Shown here piece after piece: positions 14,804 through 23,169 of a DNA stretch of 39,036 nucleotides. Every line of letters begins with the position of its first letter. Position 1 is the stretch's first letter. The DNA comes from JAHDBG01 sp963922315 (GTDB lineage: Bacteria > Pseudomonadota > Gammaproteobacteria > Chromatiales > Chromatiaceae). Where the stretch lies: positions 1-39,036 of the forward strand of contig CAWUID010000017.1 in the NCBI GenBank assembly GCA_963922315.1. The letters are read 5' to 3'. A program made the position numbers and the translations under genes. The notes beneath the pieces were generated by a model that saw nothing but the letters and a program-made list of their open reading frames with translations, had not been told where the DNA came from and did not search any database.

Positions 14804-17406
14804 CAGTTGTTATTAATCGTTGCAATAGCTGCGGCAGAGACGGCTAAATTAGATAGGATACTGGTGATGTCGTAGGTAAAGTTGTATAGGTTGAATGGTA
14901 TTGTGTCGCGTGGTACAACAATTGTGCTGCCGGGCGGAATTTTAACTGGATTATAATTCCAGTATGTCATTCTTACAGGTTGGGCCTCACCATTTGGAAG
15001 TATCACGAATATTCGTTCATCATCCGCATAGCGGCGTAGCCCGCCTGCTTTAGCAATATAGTCATCTGCATTTTGGCCACTAATGAATGAAGAAGCACCT
15101 GGATTCAGGACTTCGCCGGTCACGCTGATAATATTGCTACGCTGTGGCATATATAGTGTGTCACCAGCCTCTAACAAGGTATCCAGTTCCGGGTGTAGTG
15201 CCAGCATAGTAGGATCTGCTTCTACTACAATACGCCCAACAGCTTGTGTTTGTTTAAGCTCCTTCACCAGCCCTTCAATCGCAGATACAGCGGAGGCATT
15301 ATCGTCGCTGTTTCTTTGATGGAGCAATGCAAAACTCGCATCCTGCAAATCACGCGCTGTGCGAGCATAATTACTTTTTTCCTGTCGTTTCAGGCGTTCC
15401 CGGGTTAATACCGCACCGTACGGATAGGCTTGTGGAGTCAGTCCACCAGCACGTGTAATCACTTGCGATAGAGTTTCGCCACGAGACAAGGTATAGATAC
15501 CTGGGTGGTTAAATTCACCGGCTAATAATACGCCGCCCTGTCCGCGGTTTGAGATGTAAGGGTTAAATCTTAAGCTATCGCCGGGTTGAATCACTGTCGT
15601 TAAAGCAGTATTCAGACTAAGTTGTTGTCTTTGTAATTGGTATTGGCTTCGTTCCGAATTGAATATTTCCCGGTTTAGCTCGACATTGTCCTGATCTACG
15701 CTATGAGTCACACCGCCCGTGAAGCTGATCAGGTCGCTGAGCAAAGCATTTTTCGCTACCGGATAAATACCTGGCTGACGTACCTCTCCGTTCAGAATCA
15801 CCATATGTTCCAGAACAAAGCCTAACAATTCAGGTTGCTGTTCATAGATAGTCGGACAATTGCGCGGGCTGAGCCAGCGCCGGTTATCCACAATTCGTAG
15901 CGCATTCGCGAAGCGTTGTCCGGATTCTCCCGACAAGGTGTCTTTGAGGGTTTGTAAGCTGCGGCATTGCTTATGCCCAGTTATACTTCCCTGCTGCAGT
16001 TTTTGTTGTCCAGAGCTCGTCTCAGTAGCACTAGCAAGCTGCTCCTGATGTCGGCTTTCACCGACTAATATGTTTTGCACATCAGCCGACATTGGAAACT
16101 GGATATCGGTATGGCTGAACACGATAAACTGATCAGCATCCCTGAAGTGGTAATCTTGTTTTCCGTCCAGTACAGATTTCAGATTGATGGCACGAAAATA
16201 GCGTGCCTGTGTCATGGGGTCTGCGGTCCAGATAACCGCAAATGGTAGGTAACTGCGCTCGCCAAGTATTTTACGGGCTTGTTTTGGGTTACCTAACAGT
16301 TTGCTAAGTGTTGGATAGGTGCTTGAAGATCGTTTGCCAGGGACTTGTACATTACCAGACAATGTAATGCTGCCCAGGCTGTTCTGGTTGTCGACTCGTA
16401 CTTGTAATATGTCGTCAGCGTGTAGAGTAGCAGTGTTTGGGTTGGGTAAACTGGCATAGACTTCCTGGCCAGATTTGTCTAATGCCTGGCGTAGATAGCG
16501 GTTACCTTTGCTACGTAGAGGGCCACCAGCCCAATTCAGGATGCGATTGAGGTTGTTGCCGCGTTGCCTTCTGTATTTTAGTTCAAAAATGCCCGGGCGT
16601 TTAACGCTGCCTGCAATTGCAATGGTATTGCCGATTGTAGGTACGGTGATCTGATCACCATGTTGTAATGCCGGGCTTTGTGTTGTGCCAAGTCCCAGCA
16701 GGGTGTCATAAGCATCAAAAGACAGCGTTTGATTTCCACGCTGGATTCGAATGTGACGCAGGCTGCCGGTTTTGCGGATGCCTCGGGCCGCAAATAATGC
16801 ATCGCTGACACTGCTCAGTGCGGTGAGTTGATAACGCCCGGGTTGATTGACTTCACCAGCAATAACCACTGAAATCATACGGATGGCACCGACTGAGATA
16901 TAGACTTCAGTGCCAATCGTACTGTCTTTAATCAGGCTTTTCAGCTCATCCCGGAACTCGTTGAAAGGGCGGTTTGCTGCCCGGATCGGGGCGTAGCCAG
17001 GTATCAGAATACGTCCTTCCCGATCTACTTTAGTTCTGAAAGTCTTTTTTTCGCTCCCTTGCAGGGTAACGATCAGTTCATCACCGATTCCCAGTAGGTA
17101 ATTTTCATTGATGCTGCCATCCAGGGTTGCAGTGGGTGTGTGGGTACGAAATGTTTCGTAACCAAATTGACGCAGCACCTGACCAGCGCGTAATGAATAA
17201 TCCTGCTCAATTGAGGAGATAGGCAGGGGTGCTGCTGTTCCGGCAGATTTAAAGATAACTTGTGTGGTTGCCCGGGATTGATCCAGTGCGGATTGGGTGG
17301 TCTGGTTGGTGGATTGACTTTTAAGTTGTTTAATTTCAGCCAGTGTAAGGGCAGCACTGTAACTGGTGTATAACAATCCGATACAGATAATAAACCAGGG
17401 TCGCAT
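14803..17406 (-). CDS. Polysaccharide export outer-membrane protein with six SLBB-like repeats
   Basis: The protein is about 867 residues with a signal peptide (MRPWFIICIGLLYTSYSA). A Poly_export domain spans roughly residues 103-180 (YLLGIGDELIVTLQG). It is followed by six SLBB-like repeats recognisable from G-x-V-x-x-P-G signatures: AGEVNQPGRY, AGSVKRPGIF, SGNVQVPGKR, NGEVRQPGIY, AGEFNHPGIY and TGEVLNPGAS. The C-terminus has a hydrophobic helix (ITSILSNLAVSAAAIATI), probably membrane-spanning as in Wza. Wza itself is about 380 residues, so this is the long multi-SLBB form. The start at 17406 follows the tatC stop by 13 bases; an open frame to 17574 lies inside tatC. It should form the outer-membrane channel for the polymer. 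Confidence 0.92.
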   Translation of the reverse strand: MRPWFIICIGLLYTSYSAALTLAEIKQLKSQSTNQTTQSALDQSRATTQVIFKSAGTAAPLPISSIEQDYSLRAGQVLRQFGYETFRTHTPTATLDGSINENYLLGIGDELIVTLQGSEKKTFRTKVDREGRILIPGYAPIRAANRPFNEFRDELKSLIKDSTIGTEVYISVGAIRMISVVIAGEVNQPGRYQLTALSSVSDALFAARGIRKTGSLRHIRIQRGNQTLSFDAYDTLLGLGTTQSPALQHGDQITVPTIGNTIAIAGSVKRPGIFELKYRRQRGNNLNRILNWAGGPLRSKGNRYLRQALDKSGQEVYASLPNPNTATLHADDILQVRVDNQNSLGSITLSGNVQVPGKRSSSTYPTLSKLLGNPKQARKILGERSYLPFAVIWTADPMTQARYFRAINLKSVLDGKQDYHFRDADQFIVFSHTDIQFPMSADVQNILVGESRHQEQLASATETSSGQQKLQQGSITGHKQCRSLQTLKDTLSGESGQRFANALRIVDNRRWLSPRNCPTIYEQQPELLGFVLEHMVILNGEVRQPGIYPVAKNALLSDLISFTGGVTHSVDQDNVELNREIFNSERSQYQLQRQQLSLNTALTTVIQPGDSLRFNPYISNRGQGGVLLAGEFNHPGIYTLSRGETLSQVITRAGGLTPQAYPYGAVLTRERLKRQEKSNYARTARDLQDASFALLHQRNSDDNASAVSAIEGLVKELKQTQAVGRIVVEADPTMLALHPELDTLLEAGDTLYMPQRSNIISVTGEVLNPGASSFISGQNADDYIAKAGGLRRYADDERIFVILPNGEAQPVRMTYWNYNPVKIPPGSTIVVPRDTIPFNLYNFTYDITSILSNLAVSAAAIATINNN

Positions 17407-17419
17407 CTTTTGCCTGCGG

Positions 17420-18184
17420 TCAGTTGATAGAAGATGAGGTGCGGTCGATCGTATGCGATCTTTGTTGTACGAAACCAGCGGCCAGCACACCCAATTCGAA
17501 TAATAACCAGATGGGTATTGCCAGCAAAGTTTGGGATATAACGTCGGGTGGTGTGAGTAACATGCCGAGTACAAAGGCGCCGACGATGATATAGGGCCGT
17601 TTTTGTCTGAGTGTCTGGGTTGTGGTTGTACCTATCAATACCAGCAGAACTGTGGCAACCGGCACTTCAAATGCCAGACCGAATGCAAAAAATAGGGTAA
17701 GAACAAAGTCCAGATAATGGCTGATATCTGTCATGACTGCGACACCATCTGGCGCTGCTGCGGTCAGGAAAGCAAATATCAGCGGAAAGACAATAAAATA
17801 AGCAAATAAAGTGCCGAGATAGAACAGGACAATGCTGGAGATCAGGATCGGACGGGTCAGGCGTTGTTCGTGGCGATATAGACCAGGTGCAACAAATGAC
17901 CAGATTTGATGTAGCACATACGGCATCGCTAGAAATAATGCAGTCACCAGCGAGAGCTTAAACGGCGTTAAAAAGGGTGATGCTACTTGTGTGGCGATCA
18001 TCGAAGTGTCCGATGGCAACACCGAGCTCAGAGGCTCTGCAACAAAGGTATACAGAGTATTAGCAAATGGAAGCAACCCTATCATCAGCGCGCCGATCAG
18101 TAGGATGATCTTTAATAAGCGTCGCCTTAATTCTATCAAGTGGCTAACAAATGAGGCGCTGAATATGCCATCACTTGCTGACAT
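17420..18184 (-). CDS. tatC: Sec-independent protein translocase TatC
   Basis: TatC is the polytopic receptor of the twin-arginine translocase. The 254-residue product has the N-terminal motif FVSHLIELRRRLLK and the conserved FxxF/P region AFLTAAAPDGV. It shows six hydrophobic segments and the characteristic GLAFEVPVATVLLV and LTPPDVISQ motifs. Its ATG overlaps the tatB stop by one base (TAATG). The next gene starts only 13 bases downstream, so polysaccharide export genes are probably cotranscribed with it. Confidence 0.97.
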   Translation of the reverse strand: MSASDGIFSASFVSHLIELRRRLLKIILLIGALMIGLLPFANTLYTFVAEPLSSVLPSDTSMIATQVASPFLTPFKLSLVTALFLAMPYVLHQIWSFVAPGLYRHEQRLTRPILISSIVLFYLGTLFAYFIVFPLIFAFLTAAAPDGVAVMTDISHYLDFVLTLFFAFGLAFEVPVATVLLVLIGTTTTQTLRQKRPYIIVGAFVLGMLLTPPDVISQTLLAIPIWLLFELGVLAAGFVQQRSHTIDRTSSSIN

Positions 18185-18486
18185 TATGGTTTGATGCCAG
18201 TGTTGTGCTCGATCGTATCAAGCGTATTTTTCGTGGTTTCCAGCGTGTCTTTGACTGTCTCAGTAACTTTCTGGCCTTCGGACGATCGGGTTTGGTGAAC
18301 CATCTGCCGGAGATCTTCGGCCTGAATATCCCGTTCAATATCCTGTTGTACTGAGCCGATAAAACGTTTGATCCGCTGTACCCAGCCTATAACTGAGCGT
18401 ACCAGGTAGGGCACACGTTCTGGTCCGACAACGAGTAGCGCAATGATGGCAACAACAATCAGCTCAAACAGGCCAATATCCAGCAT
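18184..18486 (-). CDS. tatB: Twin-arginine translocase subunit TatB
   Basis: The 100-residue protein has the TatB form: a short N-terminal membrane helix starting MLDIGLFELIVVAIIALLVV, then the GPERVPYLVRS hinge, an amphipathic helix and a charged tail. Glu8 in the helix (LFELI) is the TatB-type residue. It lies between tatA and tatC, overlapping tatC by one base. It forms the substrate-receptor complex with TatC. Confidence 0.95.
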   Translation of the reverse strand: MLDIGLFELIVVAIIALLVVGPERVPYLVRSVIGWVQRIKRFIGSVQQDIERDIQAEDLRQMVHQTRSSEGQKVTETVKDTLETTKNTLDTIEHNTGIKP

Positions 18487-18519
18487 GGGTGTCAGGTATG
18501 GGTCGGTGGGACGCTGTGA

Positions 18520-18735
18520 TCAGGTTGCGTTTTTTTCAGTGGTTTCAGTTGCATGTCGGGTTTCAATTGCTTCGGTCTTTGCGTTTTCTCCAGGATCGCT
18601 CATAGCTTGTTTAAATCCCTTTAATGCATTGCCCAGGTCGCTGCCGAGATGGCGTAGCCGCTTGCTGCCAAATAACAGCAGTACGATGCCGAGTATGATA
18701 GCCAGTTGCCAGATACCAATGCCGCTTGCACCCAT
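18520..18735 (-). CDS. tatA: Twin-arginine translocase subunit TatA
   Basis: This 71-residue protein has the TatA layout: membrane helix GIWQLAIILGIVLLLFGSKRL, the F-G-x-x-R-L hinge, an amphipathic helix (LGNALKGFKQAM) and an acidic/polar tail rich in Thr and Glu. It forms the translocation pore. It starts 14 bases after the hisE stop, matching the hisE-tatABC order known in many proteobacteria. Confidence 0.95.
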   Translation of the reverse strand: MGASGIGIWQLAIILGIVLLLFGSKRLRHLGSDLGNALKGFKQAMSDPGENAKTEAIETRHATETTEKNAT

Positions 18736-18749
18736 CGCTGCTCTCCATG

Positions 18750-19067
18750 TTATGTTGTTCGGGCCGCTTTTTCAGCTAAGCCGGACTGTCCGGATCGGCG
18801 GGATAATTCTGTCAATACCTGATCCGGATGCAATCCTTGTTGTGCCAGAAATATCAGACTGTGGAACCATAGATCGGCAGTTTCGCAAATAATTTGTTCA
18901 GCCTGTTGGTTTTTACCGGCAATGACGACTTCGGTTGCTTCTTCACCAATTTTTTGCAAGATAGCATCTGGCCCTTGTGCATACAAAGCCGCTACGTATG
19001 AGCTGGCCGGATCTGCCTGTTTTCGATCTTCCAGTATATCTGCAAGTTTTGTCAGGGTTTGATTCAT
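18750..19067 (-). CDS. hisE: Phosphoribosyl-ATP pyrophosphatase HisE
   Basis: HisE hydrolyses PR-ATP to PR-AMP in the second step of histidine synthesis. The 105-residue protein has the MazG-like helical signature KIGEEATEVVIAGK and CETADLWFHSLIFL, with metal-binding glutamates and aspartate. Its ATG overlaps the hisF stop (ATGA). Normally hisI, encoding the next step, precedes hisE here or is fused to it; no hisI is present in the window. Confidence 0.96.
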   Translation of the reverse strand: MNQTLTKLADILEDRKQADPASSYVAALYAQGPDAILQKIGEEATEVVIAGKNQQAEQIICETADLWFHSLIFLAQQGLHPDQVLTELSRRSGQSGLAEKAARTT

Positions 19068-19819
19068 AGCCGTACTGGAATGCCTTGCGCTGTCAGGAAT
19101 TGTTTCGCTTGGGCGATGCGATATTCTCCGAAGTGGAAGATAGAGGCAGCCAGTACCGCATCGGCACCACCTTGCCGGATGCCGTCTGCTAAATGTTGCA
19201 GGTTACCGACCCCACCAGAGGCGATGACTGGTACTGGGACGGTTTCTGCAATATGCCGGGTGAGTTGGTTATCAAAGCCGGTTTTGGTGCCGTCCCGATC
19301 CATGCTGGTCAGCAGGATTTCTCCAGCGCCATATTCTGCCATTTTTCTGGCCCAGGTCATCGCATTCATTCCTGTGCCCTTACGCCCACCATGAGTGAAG
19401 ATTTCCCAGTGATCGTCCACTCTCTTTGCATCTATTGCGACCACGATGCATTGTGAACCGAAACGCTCTGCAGCCTGCTGTACCAGGGTGGGCTCGAAGA
19501 TGGCTGCGGTATTGATTGCCACCTTATCTGCACCGGCATTCAGCATCCGTCTTACGTCTTGCAGGCTGCGAATGCCGCCGCCGACGGTGAGAGGGATAAA
19601 TACTTCGGCAGCGACTTGTTCTATGACAGGTACCAGTGTTTCACGTTGGTCTGAACTGGCGGTGATGTCCAGAAAGGTGATTTCGTCTGCACCCTCCGCA
19701 TTGTAGCGTCGTGCAATCTCAACCGGATCGCCTGCATCGCGGATATCGACAAACTTCACCCCTTTCACCACGCGCCCCTGATCGACGTCCAGGCAGGGTA
19801 TGATCCGTTTTGCCAGCAT
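19064..19819 (-). CDS. hisF: Imidazole glycerol phosphate synthase cyclase subunit HisF
   Basis: HisF is the TIM-barrel cyclase that, with HisH, converts PRFAR and ammonia to imidazole glycerol phosphate and AICAR. The 251-residue product has the catalytic D11 (IIPCLDVDQGRVVKG) and D130 (VVAIDAKRV), plus phosphate-binding motifs GGGIRS and ASGGVGN. It overlaps the stop of hisA by one base and the start of hisE by four, so the cluster is translationally coupled. Confidence 0.97.
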   Translation of the reverse strand: MLAKRIIPCLDVDQGRVVKGVKFVDIRDAGDPVEIARRYNAEGADEITFLDITASSDQRETLVPVIEQVAAEVFIPLTVGGGIRSLQDVRRMLNAGADKVAINTAAIFEPTLVQQAAERFGSQCIVVAIDAKRVDDHWEIFTHGGRKGTGMNAMTWARKMAEYGAGEILLTSMDRDGTKTGFDNQLTRHIAETVPVPVIASGGVGNLQHLADGIRQGGADAVLAASIFHFGEYRIAQAKQFLTAQGIPVRL

Positions 19820-20559
19820 CAGAGGGTAGTGTGGTACTGATCAGCGAGGTGCTGTCCGGCTGAGAAATCCAGTGTGCCTTCGTAGATAGCGCGTCCGGTG
19901 ATTGCACCCATAATCTGGTGTTCCGGTGTGCATAGGGCTTCAATGTCATCCAGGTTGGTGATCCCGCCAGAGGCAATGATCGGGGTGTCTGTTGCTTGCG
20001 CCAGGGCTGCGGTTGCTTCCACATTCACGCCTTGCAGCATGCCGTCCCGCCCGATATCTGTGTAGATAATCGCATTGACGCCCATGTCGGCAAATTGTTG
20101 TGCCAGTTCTGTGACAGTGTGGGGCGTGGTTTCCGCCCAGCCGTTGATGGCGACTTGTCCATCCTTTGCATCTAATCCGACAATGATGTGTCCCGGGAAG
20201 GCACGACAGGCGTGGGCCACGAAGGCGGGGTCCTGAACAGCGCGGGTGCCCAGAATGCAATACTGAATACCGAGATTAAGATAGGCTTCTATCGTTTTCT
20301 CGTCTCGAATGCCGCCACCCAACTGGATGGGTAATTGTGGGTGGGCACTACAGATGTCGGTGATCACCGTCCGGTTGATTGGCTCTCCGGCAAAGGCACC
20401 ATTCAGGTCTACCAGGTGCAGGCGACGCGCACCAGCATCCACCCAGCGATCTGCCATTGCAACCGGATCATCTGAAAACCGGGTGTCATCTTCCATCCGC
20501 CCCTGGCGTAACCGGACGCATTGTCCATCTTTCAGGTCAATTGCGGGTATCAGTAGCAT
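19819..20559 (-). CDS. hisA: ProFAR isomerase HisA
   Basis: HisA isomerises ProFAR to PRFAR. The 246-residue TIM-barrel has the catalytic D8 (LIPAIDLKDG), the GGGIRD phosphate loop, the second catalytic aspartate in IIYTDIGRDGM, and the C-terminal IIASGGITNLDD loop. It lies between hisH and hisF as in most gammaproteobacterial his clusters and overlaps hisF by one base. Confidence 0.97.
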   Translation of the reverse strand: MLLIPAIDLKDGQCVRLRQGRMEDDTRFSDDPVAMADRWVDAGARRLHLVDLNGAFAGEPINRTVITDICSAHPQLPIQLGGGIRDEKTIEAYLNLGIQYCILGTRAVQDPAFVAHACRAFPGHIIVGLDAKDGQVAINGWAETTPHTVTELAQQFADMGVNAIIYTDIGRDGMLQGVNVEATAALAQATDTPIIASGGITNLDDIEALCTPEHQIMGAITGRAIYEGTLDFSAGQHLADQYHTTL

Positions 20560-20574
20560 CGTAGTTGGGTCTGC

Positions 20575-21207
20575 TCAGTTTGTGGGCCGCCAAGAGACGA
20601 AATTACGTAATAGTTGTAATCCGGTATCCGCGCTTTTTTCGGGATGAAACTGGCAGGCGAACAGGGCGCCAGTGATGATTGCAGCCGCAAATGTCAGGCT
20701 GTATTCGGTAGTGGCGCTGATGAGGTCCGCATTATCCGGCTGTATATAGTAACTGTGAACAAAATAAAACCGGCTGCCTGTCGAAATGCCAGCCCATAAC
20801 GGGTGATCCTGAACAATGTCGACCTGATTCCAGCCCATGTGGGGGATCTTTAATTCTGGTGCAGTGGGCTGGAAACGTCTGACTTGACCTGGGTACAGGT
20901 TCAGCAGGGATGTGCCCTGATTTTCGGCTGAGTATGTCAGCAGTACCTGCAATCCCATACAGATACCGAGGAAGGGTTTTTCTGCGGCTGCCTGTAGAAT
21001 AACAGCTATCAGTTGGTGTTGTTCAATCGCCGCCATACAGTCACGGGCTGCACCCTGACCAGGAAATACCACTCGATCTGCAGTGTTGATCTGCTCTGGG
21101 TCTGCGGTGACGATCACCTGATCATTCGGGGCTGCGTATTCTAGTGCTTTTTGCACAGAGCGCAAGTTCCCCATACCATAGTCTATGATCGCAATGGTTT
21201 GGCTCAC
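20575..21207 (-). CDS. hisH: Imidazole glycerol phosphate synthase glutaminase subunit HisH
   Basis: HisH provides ammonia to HisF. The 210-residue class I amidotransferase has the N-terminal IIDYGMGNLRSV motif and the nucleophile C83 in GICMGLQVLL. It also carries GWNQV, and the His-Glu pair in CQFHPEKSA. Its ATG overlaps the hisB stop by four bases. The C-terminus is normal. Confidence 0.97.
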   Translation of the reverse strand: MSQTIAIIDYGMGNLRSVQKALEYAAPNDQVIVTADPEQINTADRVVFPGQGAARDCMAAIEQHQLIAVILQAAAEKPFLGICMGLQVLLTYSAENQGTSLLNLYPGQVRRFQPTAPELKIPHMGWNQVDIVQDHPLWAGISTGSRFYFVHSYYIQPDNADLISATTEYSLTFAAAIITGALFACQFHPEKSADTGLQLLRNFVSWRPTN

Positions 21208-21791
21208 AAACAGCCTTTAGTCGATGGAATCTGTCCTGCTTGTCGAGGATCGGTTGTTATAGCAAGGCGCAATGCCCGGCCAAACGCCTTGAAGATGGTT
21301 TCGGCCTGGTGATGTGCGTTGGTTCCACGCAGGTTGTCGATATGCAGGGTGATTTGTGCATGGTTGACCAGTCCTTGAAAAAATTCGTGGAACAGGTCAA
21401 CGTCGAAATCACCAATCCGGCCACGGACAAATTCAACCTGCATGCATAGTCCCGGGCGACCGGACAGATCCAGTACAACACGTGATAAGGCTTCGTCTAA
21501 TGGCACATAAGCATGCCCGTAACGCTGGATGCCTTGTTTGTTGCCGACTGCTTGAGCAATCGCTTGGCCCAGAGTGATGCCGATGTCCTCAACTGTATGG
21601 TGGGCATCTATATGCAGGTCACCTTTTGCCTGAATAGTCAGGTCAATCAAACCATGACGTGCGATCTGATCCAGCATGTGTTCCAGAAATGGCAGACCTG
21701 TATCCAGTTTCACTTGTCCGTTGCCATCCAGATTAACTTCAACCTGAATCTGCGTTTCTGAGGTATTGCGTTCTATGTGAGCAGTACGCAC
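21204..21791 (-). CDS. hisB: Imidazoleglycerol-phosphate dehydratase HisB
   Basis: This monofunctional IGPD (195 residues) dehydrates imidazole glycerol phosphate. Metal-binding histidine motifs are present: LEHMLDQIARHG, DAHHTVEDIG and GTNAHHQAE, and the C-terminus ends in PSTKGCL as usual. I place the start at GTG 21791-21789 (VRTAHIERNTSETQ) because an AGGGA ribosome-binding site (21805-21801) lies 9 bases upstream and homologues begin there. An in-frame ATG at 21839 would add 16 residues unlike the family. Its first 53 bases overlap the extended 3' end of the ParE-like toxin gene. Confidence 0.95.
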   Translation of the reverse strand: MRTAHIERNTSETQIQVEVNLDGNGQVKLDTGLPFLEHMLDQIARHGLIDLTIQAKGDLHIDAHHTVEDIGITLGQAIAQAVGNKQGIQRYGHAYVPLDEALSRVVLDLSGRPGLCMQVEFVRGRIGDFDVDLFHEFFQGLVNHAQITLHIDNLRGTNAHHQAETIFKAFGRALRLAITTDPRQAGQIPSTKGCL

Positions 21792-22107
21792 CAAAGTGAT
21801 TCCCTGATATGGTGGTGGTCCATAAATGCCGTATGGCATCCTGATTTTGATGTAAGACGCGGAGGATAATCAGTTCTTCAGGTTTTGCCAGGTAATAGAT
21901 TACGTGGCTGAATATGATAATACATCTGAGGTCTTGTTTGATGAAATTCAGGTTTTTACTGAGCTTGGGGTTATCCCGAATCTGATAAATGCGCTGCTCA
22001 ATCTGCCGTATATATTGTCTCGCTTTTTGTTGTCCGAATTTCTGATATGAATAAGTGTATATGTCTTCTATATCCCGGCGTGCTTGATCACTGATTGTCA
22101 GTTGCAT
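21739..22107 (-). CDS. RelE/ParE-family toxin with C-terminal readthrough extension
   Basis: The 122-residue product begins MQLTISDQARRDIEDIYTYS, continues with QKFGQQKARQYI and RIYQIRDNP, and ends its core with IILRVLHQNQDAIRHL. This is a complete ParE/RelE fold of 95 residues, the normal family length. Family members normally stop right after R-H-L. Here that position is TGG (Trp96, 21822-21820), one base from TGA or TAG, and translation runs 27 codons more into hisB. Such toxins block gyrase or cleave mRNA; which applies is unknown. The ATG overlaps the end of the antitoxin gene by 10 bases. The extension could weaken the toxin. Confidence 0.85.
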   Translation of the reverse strand: MQLTISDQARRDIEDIYTYSYQKFGQQKARQYIRQIEQRIYQIRDNPKLSKNLNFIKQDLRCIIIFSHVIYYLAKPEELIILRVLHQNQDAIRHLWTTTISGNHFGAYCSHRTQYLRNADSG

Positions 22108-22271
22108 GCTGCCAGTTTTTTCTCCGCCCGATGTATGATGTCATTCATGCAGAAAGGATATAAACCGCTGGATTCGGCTGTATCCAGCATATCTCTGAAT
22201 TCTGTCAGAATATTGTCTGATGTTTCCTGATTATATATTGTTTTGTTGTTTGCAGAAACGAGTATGGTCAT
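22098..22271 (-). CDS. Putative antitoxin partner of the ParE-like toxin
   Basis: A 57-residue acidic protein begins MTILVSANN and ends AEKKLAACN, immediately upstream of and overlapping the toxin gene by 10 bases, as antitoxins do. The ATG at 22271 has a GAGG ribosome-binding site 8-9 bases upstream. In-frame codons up to 22352 lie inside pyrF and are probably not translated. I do not recognise a standard ParD or Phd domain; the role is inferred from size, order and overlap. Confidence 0.65.
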   Translation of the reverse strand: MTILVSANNKTIYNQETSDNILTEFRDMLDTAESSGLYPFCMNDIIHRAEKKLAACN

Positions 22272-22284
22272 GAGAAATACCTCG

Positions 22285-23025
22285 TTATGATGGGTTAAAC
22301 AAGGTTGTAATACGTTGTTGGATAGATAGTGCAGCAGCGCGAGGTGTGTCAAAGCCGTAATGTTCTTTGATGGGCCGGCCTACAACGATATAGTCTGCGC
22401 CGTTGCGGAAGGCCTGTTCGACATTCACGGTTCTTTTCTGATCATCGGTATTCTGTACCGGACGGATGCCGGGTGTGATGATAAGTAATTGCTCGTCCAA
22501 TTGTTGTCTGAGCTCGGGTGCTTCTAGCCCGGATGAAATCACGCCATCGCAGCCGAGTTCCAGCGCGCGGCGGGCACGGGATAGTACAATTTGTTTGACG
22601 TCTGCCTGGAAGCCAAGGTCATTCAGGTCGCCCTGATCCAGACTGGTCAGTACGGTGACTGCCAGAATGTTGAGGTGCTGCTTAGCTCTGCAGGCGGCAG
22701 TCAGCAGGCTGTCTGCCGCATGTACAGTCGCAAAGGTAACGCCTGCGTGTTGAGCGAGTTGGCACACTGCAGACTCGACGGTCTGTGGCACATCATGGAA
22801 TTTGAGGTCAGCAAAGACCTTTTTGCCACGTTGGTTGAGCCATTCGATCAGTTCAAAATAACCACCGGCCATGAATAGCTCAAGCCCGAGCTTATAAAAG
22901 CTGATACTATCGCCCAGTGTTTCTACCATGTGTCTGGCTTCTTCTGTACTGGGTACATCCAGTGCAAAGATCAGACGTTCGTGGGCGGGAATATCCTTAG
23001 CTGAAAGTAAACAGGTTTCAGACAT
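22285..23025 (-). CDS. pyrF: Orotidine 5'-phosphate decarboxylase PyrF
   Basis: PyrF makes UMP from OMP, the last step of de novo pyrimidine synthesis. The 246-residue TIM-barrel has LIFALDVPS at the N-terminus and the catalytic charge network D73-x-K75-x-x-D78 in VFADLKFHDVPQT. It also has ITPGIRP and a C-terminal VVGRPI phosphate loop. A GGAAA ribosome-binding site precedes the ATG. It ends 13 bases before the antitoxin start. Confidence 0.97.
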   Translation of the reverse strand: MSETCLLSAKDIPAHERLIFALDVPSTEEARHMVETLGDSISFYKLGLELFMAGGYFELIEWLNQRGKKVFADLKFHDVPQTVESAVCQLAQHAGVTFATVHAADSLLTAACRAKQHLNILAVTVLTSLDQGDLNDLGFQADVKQIVLSRARRALELGCDGVISSGLEAPELRQQLDEQLLIITPGIRPVQNTDDQKRTVNVEQAFRNGADYIVVGRPIKEHYGFDTPRAAALSIQQRITTLFNPS

Positions 23026-23040
23026 GCGTGATTTCCGAGC

Positions 23041-23169
23041 TTAAGTTTTTTTCAGTTTCTTTCGTTTATTTTTTTTATCGTGTGTAATGGCAATATAAGC
23101 GACGTATGTCCAACCTGCCATAAAAGTGGCTAAACTCAGTATAAGCCAGATTTCACCTTCGGACATCAT
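23041..23169 (-). CDS. Tiny single-span membrane protein (42 aa)
   Basis: A short frame starts ATGATGTCC at 23169 (or at the second ATG, 23166) and encodes a protein beginning MMSEGEIWLILSLATFMAG. It has one hydrophobic helix of about 22 residues, followed by a strongly basic tail ending KKNKRKKLKKT. It overlaps the stop of the upstream 74-residue membrane protein gene (ATGA), so translation is probably coupled. I know no function for it. The hydrophobic-then-lysine-rich plan predicts N-out/C-in topology by the positive-inside rule. Confidence 0.6.
   Translation of the reverse strand: MMSEGEIWLILSLATFMAGWTYVAYIAITHDKKNKRKKLKKT

Noticed and set aside
21791..21839. ATG 21839 as the hisB start
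   Set aside because: It would add 16 residues unlike HisB, whereas GTG 21791 has a good ribosome-binding site and matches the family start.
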